Under the pieces are notes generated by a model. The model saw only the letters and a list, made by a program, of their open reading frames with translations, was not told the origin of the DNA and made no database searches. This document shows positions 1-8,902 of a DNA stretch of 45,601 nt, piece after piece. The translations under genes were made by a program, and so were the position numbers. The first letter of the stretch is position 1. Each line of letters starts with the position of its first letter. The stretch is from OPU3-GD-OMZ sp001901525 (GTDB lineage: Bacteria > Pseudomonadota > Gammaproteobacteria > Methylococcales > Methylomonadaceae), in NCBI GenBank assembly GCA_963981505.1, contig CAXCEI010000010.1, positions 1-45,601 on the forward strand, given 5' to 3'.

Positions 1-2164
1 AGCCAAATGAAAATCGCATATACTCGGTATCAAAACCGCCATCACTGACCATCCCCGCATCAAAAAAGGTTCCTAAGCGCATCGATTGGTTATCTTCAAA
101 AAAGGGCACTGGAAATAACAGTTCTGCATTAGCCAGCACCTTGGTTGACCCACCCCAAGGTCGCCCTTGGCTATCTTTTGGACCCACGGTATTATCATTA
201 AACCCCCGCAGCGTTTGCACGCCACCGGCATAAAAATTCTGAAAGAACGGTAAATCCTGGGTATCGCCATAACCATCGCCGTAGGAAATTTCGCCTTTAA
301 CCCGAAAAGTTAAGTCTTTAGCAACCGGAAAATATTCCTGATGCTTATAGCCTAATTTGAAATAAGTAATATCACTACCGGGTACGGTTAATGAAGCCGA
401 GAGCCGTTGCTGACGCCCTGAGGTTGGAAAAATAGCACTATTAACCGTATTATGACTCCAGCCAATCGCGCCCCCAAAAGTCGTATAACTACCCTCACTC
501 CCTAATGCTTTGATCGCCTCAAAGACAGAACCAGATGTGCCATAATTTTTTAATTTTTGCTGATTAACATCTATATTAAAGCGCAGCCTATCGGTTTCAT
601 TGATGGGAATACCAAAGTTCATCGAAGCACCTGCTGTATCCATAGAAAAATAAGCGGTATTTGCATTACGTGAATTCATTTCACGCCAATTCAGGTTATA
701 GCCTAAACTGATGCCCTCATCGGTAAAATAAGGATTATAAAAACCAAAACTGTAGACCGTCATCACATCACTGTTATTAAAATTAAGATCAACACGTTTT
801 CCAGAGCCCAAGACATTGTTCTGCGACACGCTGGCATTTAAAACTAACCCTTGTGTTTGTGAAAAGCCAAATCCAGCCATCAAGTTACCGGACGCCTTTT
901 CAAGCACCTTATAATTAACATCAATTTCATCAGCCGCTCCCACAACCGGCGGTGTCTCTACCATCACTTGTTCAAAAAAGCCCAATTGTTGCAAGCGTAT
1001 TTTAGAACGCTCAATTTTTGTTGTCGAAGCAATAGCCGACTCCATTTGCCGCATTTCACGGCGCAACACTTCGTCTCGACTGGTCGTGTTACCGGCAATA
1101 TTGACATGACGCACATAAACTTTCTTACCGGGATCAACAAAAAAAGTCATATCAATCGTCTTGCGATCATTATTAATCTCCGGAATCATATTGACATTGG
1201 CAAACACATACCCTTCTTCCCCTAATCGATCCGAAATGCTTTTAGACGTTTCGGTGGCACGCTTACGTGAAAACACTTCTTCAGGGCCAACGCTAACTAA
1301 CTGAATGAGTTCCTCGGGACTTACAACCAAATTACCGGTTAATCGAACCTTATCTAAAGTGAATAAATCACCCTCATCAATATTAACGGTAATATAAATA
1401 GACTTCTTATCCGGCGTTATCGCAACTTGTGTGGAGTCAATTTTAAAATTAATATAACCTCGGTCCAAATAATAAGAACTTAAACGTTCTAAGTCAGCAC
1501 CCAACTTTTGTTTGGAATACTGGTCATCTTTGCTATAAAAAGACAACCAATTAGACGTTGTCAGTTCAAACTCGTCCAGTAACTTCGCCATATCAAACTG
1601 ACTGTTACCCACCACATTTATTTTCTTAATCGTGGCAACGCTACCTTCCGATATATCAACCTTGATGCCGACACGATTACGCGTCAGGTTGGCAACCTCG
1701 GTCTCTAATCGCAGACCATATTTACCGTGACTAAAATACTGGCGCCGCAACTCTTTCTCGACTTGCTCAAGCACTTGACGGTTAAAAACCTTCCCTTCAG
1801 ATAACCCAATTTTAGTCAGTGCTTCCCCTAACGCTTCATCGCTTAAATCAATGTTACCCTTAAAAATAATCCTCGCAATGGAGGGTCGCTCTATAACATT
1901 AATCACTAAGGCATTACCTTCCCGAACCAGATTAATATCTTTAAAAAAACCCGTTTTAAACAAGCCCTTCATGGTCGGTGCTATTTGATTTAAATAAAAA
2001 CGCTGACCCACGGTAACCGGCAAATAATTATAAACCGTCCCGGCGGCAATACGCTGCAGGCCATTAACTTTTATTTCCTCAACAACAAAAGAATCCTCAG
2101 CTTTCACCGGTGCGATCACCGCGAAAACTAACACCAGATAAATAAGAGCTATAACTGCTTTCAT
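1..2164 (-). CDS. bamA: Outer membrane protein assembly factor BamA (partial, C-terminus outside window)
   Basis: Central Omp85 subunit of the BAM complex, which folds beta-barrel proteins into the outer membrane. Reading the minus strand from the ATG at 2164 gives an open frame to the window edge, about 721 codons. It begins with a signal peptide (MKAVIALIYLVLVFAVIAPVKA) and a first POTRA repeat (EEIKVNGLQRIAAGTVYNYL). Further POTRA repeats follow, then a 16-strand-type barrel rich in aromatic/Gly strands. The family motif (V/I)RGF reads as LRGF in the barrel at about 200-220. The last readable residues, TFFDAGMVSDGGFDTEYMRF, match the late barrel strands, so roughly 80 residues are missing. 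I read it through by hand in two regions and saw no frameshift. The usual neighbour rseP is not upstream; epmA is. Confidence 0.95.
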   Translation of the reverse strand, partial: MKAVIALIYLVLVFAVIAPVKAEDSFVVEEIKVNGLQRIAAGTVYNYLPVTVGQRFYLNQIAPTMKGLFKTGFFKDINLVREGNALVINVIERPSIARIIFKGNIDLSDEALGEALTKIGLSEGKVFNRQVLEQVEKELRRQYFSHGKYGLRLETEVANLTRNRVGIKVDISEGSVATIKKINVVGNSQFDMAKLLDEFELTTSNWLSFYSKDDQYSKQKLGADLERLSSYYLDRGYINFKIDSTQVAITPDKKSIYITVNIDEGDLFTLDKVRLTGNLVVSPEELIQLVSVGPEEVFSRKRATETSKSISDRLGEEGYVFANVNMIPEINNDRKTIDMTFFVDPGKKVYVRHVNIAGNTTSRDEVLRREMRQMESAIASTTKIERSKIRLQQLGFFEQVMVETPPVVGAADEIDVNYKVLEKASGNLMAGFGFSQTQGLVLNASVSQNNVLGSGKRVDLNFNNSDVMTVYSFGFYNPYFTDEGISLGYNLNWREMNSRNANTAYFSMDTAGASMNFGIPINETDRLRFNIDVNQQKLKNYGTSGSVFEAIKALGSEGSYTTFGGAIGWSHNTVNSAIFPTSGRQQRLSASLTVPGSDITYFKLGYKHQEYFPVAKDLTFRVKGEISYGDGYGDTQDLPFFQNFYAGGVQTLRGFNDNTVGPKDSQGRPWGGSTKVLANAELLFPVPFFEDNQSMRLGTFFDAGMVSDGGFDTEYMRFSFG

Positions 2165-2252
2165 AAGAATGACGTTTTAATACGACCCATTAGAATACTC
2201 AAAAAATTATAACGTAATATAACACTATAATCGGCTTGTTAGCGGCAAATAA

Positions 2253-3254
2253 TCAAGCCCTGCCAAAGCCAAAAGACAACACCTCAGAGATATCATCAAC
2301 CCCTGCGCGCAACATTAACAACCGATCCATACCTATGGCAATTCCTGAACAGTGAGGCAAGCCCTTTTCAAGCGCTGCGATCAACCGTTGATCTTTAATC
2401 GCCGCAGGCAAACCACCGTGTTGGCGATGCGCTATCTCACGATCAAATCGATCGCTCTGTTCGACAGGATCGCTCAGCTCAAAAAAACCATTGCCTAATT
2501 CAATACCCTTAACAAAAACCTCAAAACGTTCACACACCGTCTTATCATTTCGTTTCAATCGTGCCAGTGATGCCTGACAGGCCGGATAGTCATAAACCAT
2601 TGCCAGAGGTATGTTAACTAAAACCGGTTGCACCACACAAGAAAACAAAAAATCTAACCATGTTGAGCGATTCTGACCGCAAATTGACTTAGCATCCGGC
2701 AACTCAAACCGATCCGCTGCGGCACTAAAATCGGTTACCGATGCCGACAAAGGATCCACGCCGACGGCATCTTTAAAGACTGTCTTATAAGGCAGCTTAC
2801 GCGCTTTCTGGTTAGCTAATGAAGGTAACAAAACCACCAATAAATCAGCCGTCTCGTCCATCAGCGCATCAAGATCAAAGCCGATGCGATACCATTCCAA
2901 TAAGGTAAATTCAGGATTATGAAACCGCCCCACTTCACCTTGCCTAAAGGCCTTAGCTAATTGAAAAATGGAACCACTACTCGCTGCCAGCAACCGCTTC
3001 ATGGCAAATTCTGGCGACGTTTGAAGAAACAACCTATGCTGTTTTAATCCACGCTGATCGTGCGTCTCAAAAAACTGAATAGTCGGCTCAGTACCACTCG
3101 CTAGACTCAACAGCGGCGTTTCCACTTCCAAAACACACCGGCTTTTAAAGAATGCTCTAATGGAGGCATAAACCTGTGCCCGTAACTGCAAGACCTCTAG
3201 CGAACAACTCGGCTCCCAAAAAAGGTCGCTATTATTCCTTTGATCGCCCAACAT
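2253..3254 (-). CDS. epmA: EF-P--(R)-beta-lysine ligase EpmA (GenX/PoxA)
   Basis: Attaches beta-lysine to Lys34 of elongation factor P. It resembles the catalytic core of class II lysyl-tRNA synthetase without the anticodon-binding domain. Visible motifs are VLEVETPLLS near the N-terminus, the motif 2 region FRQGEVGRFHNPEFTLLEWY, and motif 3 GIAIGMDRLLML near the end. I chose the ATG at 3254, giving 333 aa (E. coli EpmA is 325), because AAAGGGGAAT precedes it and the alignable core begins soon after. A GTG at 3290 in the same frame would add 12 residues. The gene overlaps the end of efp by 23 bases, so the two are likely co-transcribed and coupled. Confidence 0.93.
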   Translation of the reverse strand: MLGDQRNNSDLFWEPSCSLEVLQLRAQVYASIRAFFKSRCVLEVETPLLSLASGTEPTIQFFETHDQRGLKQHRLFLQTSPEFAMKRLLAASSGSIFQLAKAFRQGEVGRFHNPEFTLLEWYRIGFDLDALMDETADLLVVLLPSLANQKARKLPYKTVFKDAVGVDPLSASVTDFSAAADRFELPDAKSICGQNRSTWLDFLFSCVVQPVLVNIPLAMVYDYPACQASLARLKRNDKTVCERFEVFVKGIELGNGFFELSDPVEQSDRFDREIAHRQHGGLPAAIKDQRLIAALEKGLPHCSGIAIGMDRLLMLRAGVDDISEVLSFGFGRA

Positions 3255-3801
3255 ATTCCCCTTTACGGGTATCAACCTTAATAAGCTCACCTATCTGAAC
3301 AAATAAAGGCACCCGAACAACAGCGCCGGTTTCCAATGTCGCCGGTTTTCCACCCCCTCCTGACGTATCTCCTTTTAAGCCCGGATCAGTTTCGGTAATA
3401 GTCAATTCTACAAAATTAGGCGGTGTAACTGATAACGGCTGATCATTCCATAAAGTCACCGTACAAACATCTTGATCTTTGAGCCATATTTTCGCATCGC
3501 CCAATGCTGTTTCGCCGGCAGAATATTGCTCAAACGTATCAGGCACCATGAAATGCCAAAACTCTCCATCGTGATAAAGAAACTGCATTTCAATTTCGAC
3601 GACGTCGGCCGCTTCAACAGATTCACTGGATTTAAACGTTCTTTCTATCACACGACCCGTTTTCAGGTTCCTGATTTTAACGCGGCTAAAGGCTTGACCT
3701 TTTCCGGGTTTAACAAACTCATTCTCAATAATTGAACAAGGATCATTATCAAGCATGATTTTTAATCCCCCTTTAAATTCATTGGTACTGTAACTGGCCA
3801 T
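3232..3801 (-). CDS. efp: Translation elongation factor P
   Basis: EF-P relieves ribosome stalling at polyproline stretches by binding next to the P-site tRNA. The 189-aa product is close to E. coli EF-P in length and sequence. It has the three-barrel architecture, and the modification loop VKPGKGQA places the lysine that receives beta-lysine at position 34. The C-terminal domain has the conserved run GGGGKPATLETGAVVRVPLF. The start ATG has AGAGGG five bases upstream, and a TATAAT lies about 34 bases upstream. EpmA lies downstream and overlapping, and EpmB is divergent, so both enzymes of the beta-lysylation pathway flank their substrate. Confidence 0.97.
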   Translation of the reverse strand: MASYSTNEFKGGLKIMLDNDPCSIIENEFVKPGKGQAFSRVKIRNLKTGRVIERTFKSSESVEAADVVEIEMQFLYHDGEFWHFMVPDTFEQYSAGETALGDAKIWLKDQDVCTVTLWNDQPLSVTPPNFVELTITETDPGLKGDTSGGGGKPATLETGAVVRVPLFVQIGELIKVDTRKGEYVGRSKE

Positions 3802-3834
3802 GATACCCTCTTAGAATAAGATTCAAAATCGACC

Positions 3835-3840
3835 ATTATA
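3835..3840 (-). promoter_or_regulatory. Probable -10 element of the efp-epmA promoter
   Basis: A perfect TATAAT on the minus strand lies 34 bases before the efp start codon, inside the divergent efp/epmB spacer. No good -35 hexamer lies 17 bases upstream (TAGCTG is the best), so the assignment rests on the -10 and its position. Confidence 0.45.
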
Positions 3841-3981
3841 ATCCCTCTCACAACAAACAGCTATTTATCCCGCCACCAAAGAAATAAAATTATTGCTAAC
3901 GCCCAATACTATGCTATATCGTCTACGCACTTTAAACGCACCTTTTAAGGCAACATCCCTCTATCTACAAAACCTCTAACT

Positions 3982-5019
3982 ATGACTACCGTATCTATGT
4001 CAACACGACTTAACACGCCTCAAAACTGGCAACAGCAATTAGCAAAGGCCTTTACCGATATAACCGAGCTCTGCCAATTTCTGAATCTCGACCCTAAAGA
4101 GCTTCCGGTTTCTCAACAAGCCGCCCAAAAATTTTCATTGCGCGTACCACGCAGTTACGCTAACCGTATCAAAAAAAATGACCCTAAAGACCCCTTACTC
4201 CTTCAGATACTGCCTATCACCCACGAGCTTCTCAATAATATGCACTACAACAACGATCCGGTCGGCGACCTCAACGCTATTGCTGGTCGCGGCATTATCC
4301 ACAAGTACCATGGCCGGGCATTACTTATCAATACCGGAAGCTGCGCGATTAATTGCCGTTATTGTTTTCGAAAAGAATTCCCTTACGCTGATCAGCACCT
4401 GCGCCGAGATGCCCAAAGCAACGCCCTTGATTATTTACAGAAACACCCGAGTATTTCCGAGATTATTCTAAGTGGCGGCGACCCACTCATTCTTAACGAT
4501 GCACGCTTAGAACAATTATTGAACGCCTTAAAAAAAATAAAACACATCAAACGAATCCGCATTCATAGTCGTGTCCCTATTGTTTTGCCAGAACGCATAA
4601 CCCCCGAACTCATTAGCCTCCTAAACCAAACGGATAAAAAAATCATCATCGTATTACATTGCAATCACCCCAATGAAATAGATTATTCTGTTCAAACGAT
4701 CACGAAACAGTTCATTCAACATGAATACACCGTTCTTAATCAGTCCGTGTTATTAAGAAATATCAATAATTCCGTTGAAACCTTGGCGCAACTCAGTGAA
4801 ACATTGTTCGAGGCCAATATTCAGCCCTACTACCTCCACTTACTGGACAAGGTCACGGGCACACAGCATTTTAATGTCCCATTAGAAGAAGCCATCGTGT
4901 TAGTCAATGCACTGAGAAACACCCTGCCGGGGTACCTGGTTCCACAATTGGTACAAGAACAACCAGGGAAACCAGCTAAAACAGTGATCAACCTTCAACC
5001 AACACCCGAGTCAGAATAG
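3982..5019 (+). CDS. epmB: EF-P lysine 2,3-aminomutase EpmB (radical SAM)
   Basis: Radical-SAM enzyme that isomerises (S)-alpha-lysine to (R)-beta-lysine, the substrate EpmA ligates to EF-P. The radical-SAM cluster motif CxxxCxxC is at C121, C125 and C128 (CAINCRYCF). The SAM-binding region ISEIILSGGDPLIL follows, and the family's LHLLDKVTGTQHF segment lies near the C-terminus. The 345-aa length matches E. coli YjeK (342). The N-terminal block up to FSLRVPRSYANRI aligns with the family. The first ATG has no clear Shine-Dalgarno and M6 is an alternative start. The gene is divergent from efp, about 180 bases away, and ends 3 bases from the convergent 5'-nucleotidase gene. Confidence 0.95.
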   Translation: MTTVSMSTRLNTPQNWQQQLAKAFTDITELCQFLNLDPKELPVSQQAAQKFSLRVPRSYANRIKKNDPKDPLLLQILPITHELLNNMHYNNDPVGDLNAIAGRGIIHKYHGRALLINTGSCAINCRYCFRKEFPYADQHLRRDAQSNALDYLQKHPSISEIILSGGDPLILNDARLEQLLNALKKIKHIKRIRIHSRVPIVLPERITPELISLLNQTDKKIIIVLHCNHPNEIDYSVQTITKQFIQHEYTVLNQSVLLRNINNSVETLAQLSETLFEANIQPYYLHLLDKVTGTQHFNVPLEEAIVLVNALRNTLPGYLVPQLVQEQPGKPAKTVINLQPTPESE

Positions 5020-5022
5020 ACT

Positions 5023-5916
5023 TTATTTTTTCTGATTAGCGACACCGTGCGGGACATGGGCTGAAAGTACATGTTTGCCCGCAGAATCGCAATGTCCCTT
5101 TTGATCATCAAAAAAAATATCCGCACCAAACGCATCCAGAAAAGGCCCTTTTTCTCGCCCGCCTAAAAACATCGCCTCATCAATTCGAATATTCCAGGCT
5201 CTAAATGTACGGACAACACGCTCATGTGCAGGCGCTGCACGCGCTGTCACCAAGGCCGTTCGAATAGGCACGGACTCCTCACCAAAATGGCTTTGCACCC
5301 GATGTAACGCGGCCAAAAAGTTCTTAAATGGACCGCCACTTAAGGGCTGGTCAGCCGCCAGACGCTCATTCTCCGTAAAGGCGGCAAGCCCTTGCTCTTG
5401 AAAAATGCGTTCTGATTCATCAGAAAATAGAACGGCATCGCCATCAAACGCAATCCGTAATTGATCCGGGTGTTTATCATTACTTGCTGGAGATAATATA
5501 GTCGCTGCCGCATAGCCGGCATTTAAGGTATTGACCACATCGTCAGCGTTGGCTGATAAAAAAAGATCCGCTCCAAAAGCCGGAATATAAAGATAGGGTG
5601 AGCGCCCACTAGAAAAAACAGCGCGTGTTATTGCAAGGTTGTGGGCCGCTATCGCATTAAAAATACGCAACCCCGTATCGGCACTATTTTGTGAAATTAA
5701 AATAACTTCAACCAAGGGCTCATCGGGGAAACAATCATTAAGTGAGAGTAATTTTTTAACCAGCCGGTAACCAAAGCCCGGTTCTAGTGCCTTATTCTCA
5801 TGCTCAATCTGATAACGACAAAAAGCATCTTTTCCTTCCGTTTCAAAAACATGATGAGATTCATCCAGATCAAAAAGTGCTCGTGATGATATTGCTACAA
5901 CCAGTTTCTTAGCCAC
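5023..5916 (-). CDS. Cytosolic 5'-nucleotidase (cN-I family)
   Basis: Predicted to dephosphorylate nucleoside monophosphates in the cytoplasm. The 297-aa protein matches the 5'-nucleotidase family related to animal NT5C1A, which uses a HAD-like fold. It opens with AISSRALFDLDESH, where D16 and D18 are the likely nucleophile/acid pair. It then has LRIAFDGDAVLFSDESERIF, VRTALVTARAAPAHERVVRT (second HAD motif) and a C-terminal IFFDDQKGHC acidic motif. No signal peptide is seen. It sits alone on the minus strand and converges tail to tail with epmB, so no operon context helps define the substrate. Confidence 0.85.
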   Translation of the reverse strand: MAKKLVVAISSRALFDLDESHHVFETEGKDAFCRYQIEHENKALEPGFGYRLVKKLLSLNDCFPDEPLVEVILISQNSADTGLRIFNAIAAHNLAITRAVFSSGRSPYLYIPAFGADLFLSANADDVVNTLNAGYAAATILSPASNDKHPDQLRIAFDGDAVLFSDESERIFQEQGLAAFTENERLAADQPLSGGPFKNFLAALHRVQSHFGEESVPIRTALVTARAAPAHERVVRTFRAWNIRIDEAMFLGGREKGPFLDAFGADIFFDDQKGHCDSAGKHVLSAHVPHGVANQKK

Positions 5917-5974
5917 GATTCAAGCCTCCCGACCCAGAAAATAACAATGCTTATTAACAACTATACCGCATTCC

Positions 5975-6778
5975 CTATTCCACTTGGGCTACCCAAGCGA
6001 GCTTAAGTCCCAACATTGTTCGGGTTTGTTCCGCATAAGCTTCAGCATCCTTTTTACCGGTAAAGCCACCGATATAAAGCCGATACCAGGTTACGCCCGT
6101 TACTTGTACCGCCGAAATTGCAACCTGTATACCTTGTTCAAATAATTTCATCGCCTGCTCCTGTGCAACCGCTTTTTCTTTAAAAGAAAACAAACTAACA
6201 ATCCACTGTCCTGTTACAGGTTGCTCTATAACTAACCGATCATTCGCTACTGGTGCTTGCTCCTTAGCCCTTTCTTCCCATTGCGACAAACGCGCTTCAA
6301 CTTCAGCAATAGCCTTTAAAGAAGCAACCGAATCAGAAGATACCTGAGCCGTTTTAAGAACACTTTCCACCTGCTCTGATAATAATTGAATTTTATACGA
6401 TAAGGTGTTTTGCTTCTCCGTTAATCCGGTTAAATTATCTGATGAATCCTTATTAAGCAATATATTGACCTGCGAATACAGCGAGGCCCCTAAAAAAACA
6501 AAAACAATAAGTAAAATCATATTAACCCACGACAACGTCAATGCCCTTGCACTGGCTATCTGACTTTTTTCAATGCTTTGCCTTTCGTAACTCTGCATTC
6601 GCCCATCTAATCGGAGTAATGCTTCGTCTGTTTCACGTTGCAGATGCTCTACATGCGTTTTATTGCCCTGATTACGCTCGCTAACGTCTTCTTTCAAAGT
6701 ATCAGAATCTGGCACTTCATAATCAAACGCTGGAAATTCTTCATCCTTTCCATCATTCTGATTGTTCTTATCTTTCAT
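5975..6778 (-). CDS. Membrane-anchored coiled-coil protein with SPOR domain
   Basis: SPOR domains bind denuded glycan strands of septal peptidoglycan, so this is probably a cell-envelope or division-site protein. The start was set at the ATG at 6778 because GAGGTGG lies six bases upstream, giving 267 aa. The order is an acidic cytoplasmic N-terminus (about 1-80), one transmembrane helix (VNMILLIVFVFLGASLY, about 86-102), a predicted coiled coil (about 110-180), then a SPOR domain from QWIVSLFSFKEK to the end with the WYRLYIGGF strand. The layout resembles DamX/DedD/FtsN-type proteins, but I cannot match it to one. The 26-bp palindrome at 6882-6907 lies upstream. Confidence 0.8.
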   Translation of the reverse strand: MKDKNNQNDGKDEEFPAFDYEVPDSDTLKEDVSERNQGNKTHVEHLQRETDEALLRLDGRMQSYERQSIEKSQIASARALTLSWVNMILLIVFVFLGASLYSQVNILLNKDSSDNLTGLTEKQNTLSYKIQLLSEQVESVLKTAQVSSDSVASLKAIAEVEARLSQWEERAKEQAPVANDRLVIEQPVTGQWIVSLFSFKEKAVAQEQAMKLFEQGIQVAISAVQVTGVTWYRLYIGGFTGKKDAEAYAEQTRTMLGLKLAWVAQVE

Positions 6779-6881
6779 CTTAACCACCTCTTCCTTTTGG
6801 AGCACCCGTAACCAATACACTAATAACTATTCTAAACCAACCACCACATCGCCCATCCAAATAATACTATGGCACGAGACT

Positions 6882-6907
6882 TTCAGGTAATGAATTCATT
6901 ACCTGAA
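6882..6907. repeat. Perfect 26-bp palindrome in divergent spacer
   Basis: The left half TTCAGGTAATGAA is followed directly by its exact reverse complement TTCATTACCTGAA. It lies between the divergent SPOR gene and bcp. Neither strand has a T-run after it, so it does not look like an intrinsic terminator. A dimeric regulator's operator is more likely. Confidence 0.8.
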
Positions 6908-7013
6908 CCCTATTAAAAATAGTAATCTAATCTTATCCCCCAAATAGTTAGTATCACGGTATGATAATAGTCAGAACAATCCTTTATTTTTTTTGCTACT
7001 TTTTGATTAAACT

Positions 7014-7484
7014 ATGTCGACCCTTACCATTGGAAAGAGTGTTACTGACTTTGAAATTACTGCCACTAACGACAATCTCATAAAACTATCAGATTTACGG
7101 GGGAAAAAAGTTATCCTTTACTTTTACCCAAAGGATAATACCCCGGGTTGCACGACTGAAGGGCAAAATTTTCGCGATCAAATCGCAGAATTTACCGCCC
7201 ATAATACAATTATCTTTGGAATCTCCAGAGACACGCTCCGCACCCACGAAAACTTCAAAACCAAGCATCAATTCCCTTTTGAATTACTGTCTGATACCGA
7301 TGAAACCCTGTGTAACCTTTTCGATGTTATTAAAATGAAAAACATGTATGGTAAACAAGTTAGAGGCATAGAACGCAGTACATTTCTAATAGATGAAAAC
7401 GGTATATTAGTTAATGAATGGCGGAAAGTCCGAGTCAAAGAGCATGTCAATACTGTACTTACGCACCTAAAAGAACGGGACTAA
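7014..7484 (+). CDS. bcp: Peroxiredoxin of the Bcp/PrxQ family
   Basis: Thiol peroxidase that reduces hydrogen peroxide and organic hydroperoxides in the cytoplasm. The 156-aa protein has the peroxidatic cysteine C46 in PKDNTPGCTTEGQNF. The resolving cysteine found five residues later in E. coli Bcp is absent here (Gln/Asn instead). The only other cysteine is C100 in DETLCNLFDV, so the enzyme may work as a 1-Cys type or use C100 or a partner thiol. No Shine-Dalgarno precedes the ATG. It is divergent from the SPOR gene and convergent with the AI-2E permease gene. The palindrome about 110 bases upstream may be part of its control region. Confidence 0.93.
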   Translation: MSTLTIGKSVTDFEITATNDNLIKLSDLRGKKVILYFYPKDNTPGCTTEGQNFRDQIAEFTAHNTIIFGISRDTLRTHENFKTKHQFPFELLSDTDETLCNLFDVIKMKNMYGKQVRGIERSTFLIDENGILVNEWRKVRVKEHVNTVLTHLKERD

Positions 7485-7525
7485 AGTCAGCATTCAAACG
7501 CAATAAATCATTCTGACCAACACGC

Positions 7526-8617
7526 TTACATTGCTACCTTCTGGTCTTTCACTTTTGGCCAAGCCGTCAATACCGCCTGCACAACCGTTGCCAGGGGAAT
7601 AGCAAAAAAGACCCCCCACATCCCCCAAATCCCACCAAAAAAGAGAATCGCTACAATAATCGCTATCGGATGAATATTGACCGCTTCTGAAAATAATAAC
7701 GGCACTAAAACCACGCCATCAATCGCCTGTATGATCGAATAGGCAACTGCCGCATAAATAAACTCAGAAGAAAAACCCCATTGAAATAATGCCACCCCTA
7801 AAACCGGTACCGTCACTAACGTTGCACCGACATAGGGAATAATGACCGACAATCCCATAAAAACAGCCAACAACATTGAATAATTTAAGCCAATAACACT
7901 AAAGGTCAGAAAACTCGCCGTCCATAAGAGTAACACCTCAAAAAATTTACCCCGAATATAACGACCAATTTGAATATCAACCTCCTTCCATACGCGCAAA
8001 GATAATAACCGTTCTTCAGGTAAAAACCGACCAAACCAAACCAGAATTTTTGCTTTATCTTTTAATAGAAAAAACACCACTACAGGAAGTAAGATAAGAA
8101 AAATAACCGCTGTGACAACGCTCACCAAAGAAGCCGCAGAGACTGACAAAACATCTTGGCCATACTGAATAATTTCTCTTTGTAACGATTGCATAATTTC
8201 CAAAACCTGCTCTTGATTCACCAAAGCAGGATACATCTCCGGCAAACTCATGACTTTCAGTTGTAGTGCTGAAATCATATTCGGAATTCGCTCAATCAAC
8301 TGAATGGTTTGTTTATAAACCATCGGAATCAACACAAACAAAACAAACCCTAAAAAGGCTATAAATGCCGAAAAAACAACTAAGACACAAGGCAAACGTG
8401 GCAAATCTTTTGTCTCAGCATAATGAACAATACCTTCCAACAAATAAGCTATCACAATTGCTGCAAAAACAGGCAATAACAAATCAGCCAACAAATAAAT
8501 CAGACCAAATCCAGCAAATAAAATGATCGCCAAATTAGCCGCTTGCAGATTAGGCAATAAATGCTTAATCCAGTCTTTAAAAATATTCGATTGTGAAAAC
8601 TCAGGGGGCGTTGTCAT
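7526..8617 (-). CDS. AI-2E family transporter (PerM/YhhT-like)
   Basis: Polytopic inner-membrane protein of 363 aa in the AI-2 exporter superfamily (PF01594). Members have been linked to quorum-signal export, sodium/proton exchange and lysophospholipid flipping, so the substrate is not determined. About eight hydrophobic segments are visible: two N-terminal pairs starting at LAIILFAGFGLIYLLADLLL, an amphipathic central region (about 110-160), then the conserved second half with VIPYVGATLVTVPVLGVALFQ and IVAILFFGGIWGMWGVFFAIPL. The start ATG lacks a clear Shine-Dalgarno. Its 5' end faces the long nrdAB control region. Confidence 0.85.
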   Translation of the reverse strand: MTTPPEFSQSNIFKDWIKHLLPNLQAANLAIILFAGFGLIYLLADLLLPVFAAIVIAYLLEGIVHYAETKDLPRLPCVLVVFSAFIAFLGFVLFVLIPMVYKQTIQLIERIPNMISALQLKVMSLPEMYPALVNQEQVLEIMQSLQREIIQYGQDVLSVSAASLVSVVTAVIFLILLPVVVFFLLKDKAKILVWFGRFLPEERLLSLRVWKEVDIQIGRYIRGKFFEVLLLWTASFLTFSVIGLNYSMLLAVFMGLSVIIPYVGATLVTVPVLGVALFQWGFSSEFIYAAVAYSIIQAIDGVVLVPLLFSEAVNIHPIAIIVAILFFGGIWGMWGVFFAIPLATVVQAVLTAWPKVKDQKVAM

Positions 8618-8885
8618 TATTAAGTAGCCAAAAATGTTTTTATTAAAAGACTATCATCAGATTAAAACTTGAAACATCATAAACCATAAGCCGTGCGGTA
8701 TAAATGTAATTTTAACGTGTTTCTTAGCAAAACGTTGTTAGCACTCCAAAAAACGCTCGGAGACAAGACCCCCCATTTAAAAAACCATCGCCAGCCGAAA
8801 TTTCTTATCCCTATAACAAATACTTTTTATTTCCCTTACGCGCACTTTAAGCACCTTTATTTTCTCCTTTCTTTCCAATAAGTTA
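8618..8885. other. Gene-free spacer upstream of the nrdAB control region
   Basis: Between the start of the AI-2E permease gene and the nrdAB control elements I see no convincing gene. A 62-codon plus-strand frame at 8693-8881 has no ribosome binding site and a composition typical of chance. The stretch must contain the permease promoter on the minus strand, but no clear -35/-10 pair stands out. Confidence 0.5.
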
Positions 8886-8897
8886 GCCTAATTAGGC
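8886..8897. repeat. 12-bp palindrome upstream of nrdAB
   Basis: GCCTAATTAGGC is a perfect palindrome. It is flanked by AAGTT (8880-8884) and AACTT (8900-8904), which can extend the dyad with small internal loops. It lies directly left of the DnaA box and could be an operator or a weak hairpin. Confidence 0.45.
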
Positions 8898-8902
8898 ACA
8901 AC

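Noticed and set aside
968..1225. 85-codon plus-strand frame
   Set aside because: Lies entirely inside bamA on the opposite strand, and the bamA frame gives convincing Omp85 protein sequence there.
3472..3735. 87-codon plus-strand frame opposite efp
   Set aside because: Antisense to a strongly conserved efp; no family resemblance or start signal.
8693..8881. 62-codon plus-strand frame in the spacer before nrdAB
   Set aside because: No ribosome binding site, no recognisable domain, and the composition looks like chance AT-rich sequence; it ends at the edge of the nrdAB control elements.
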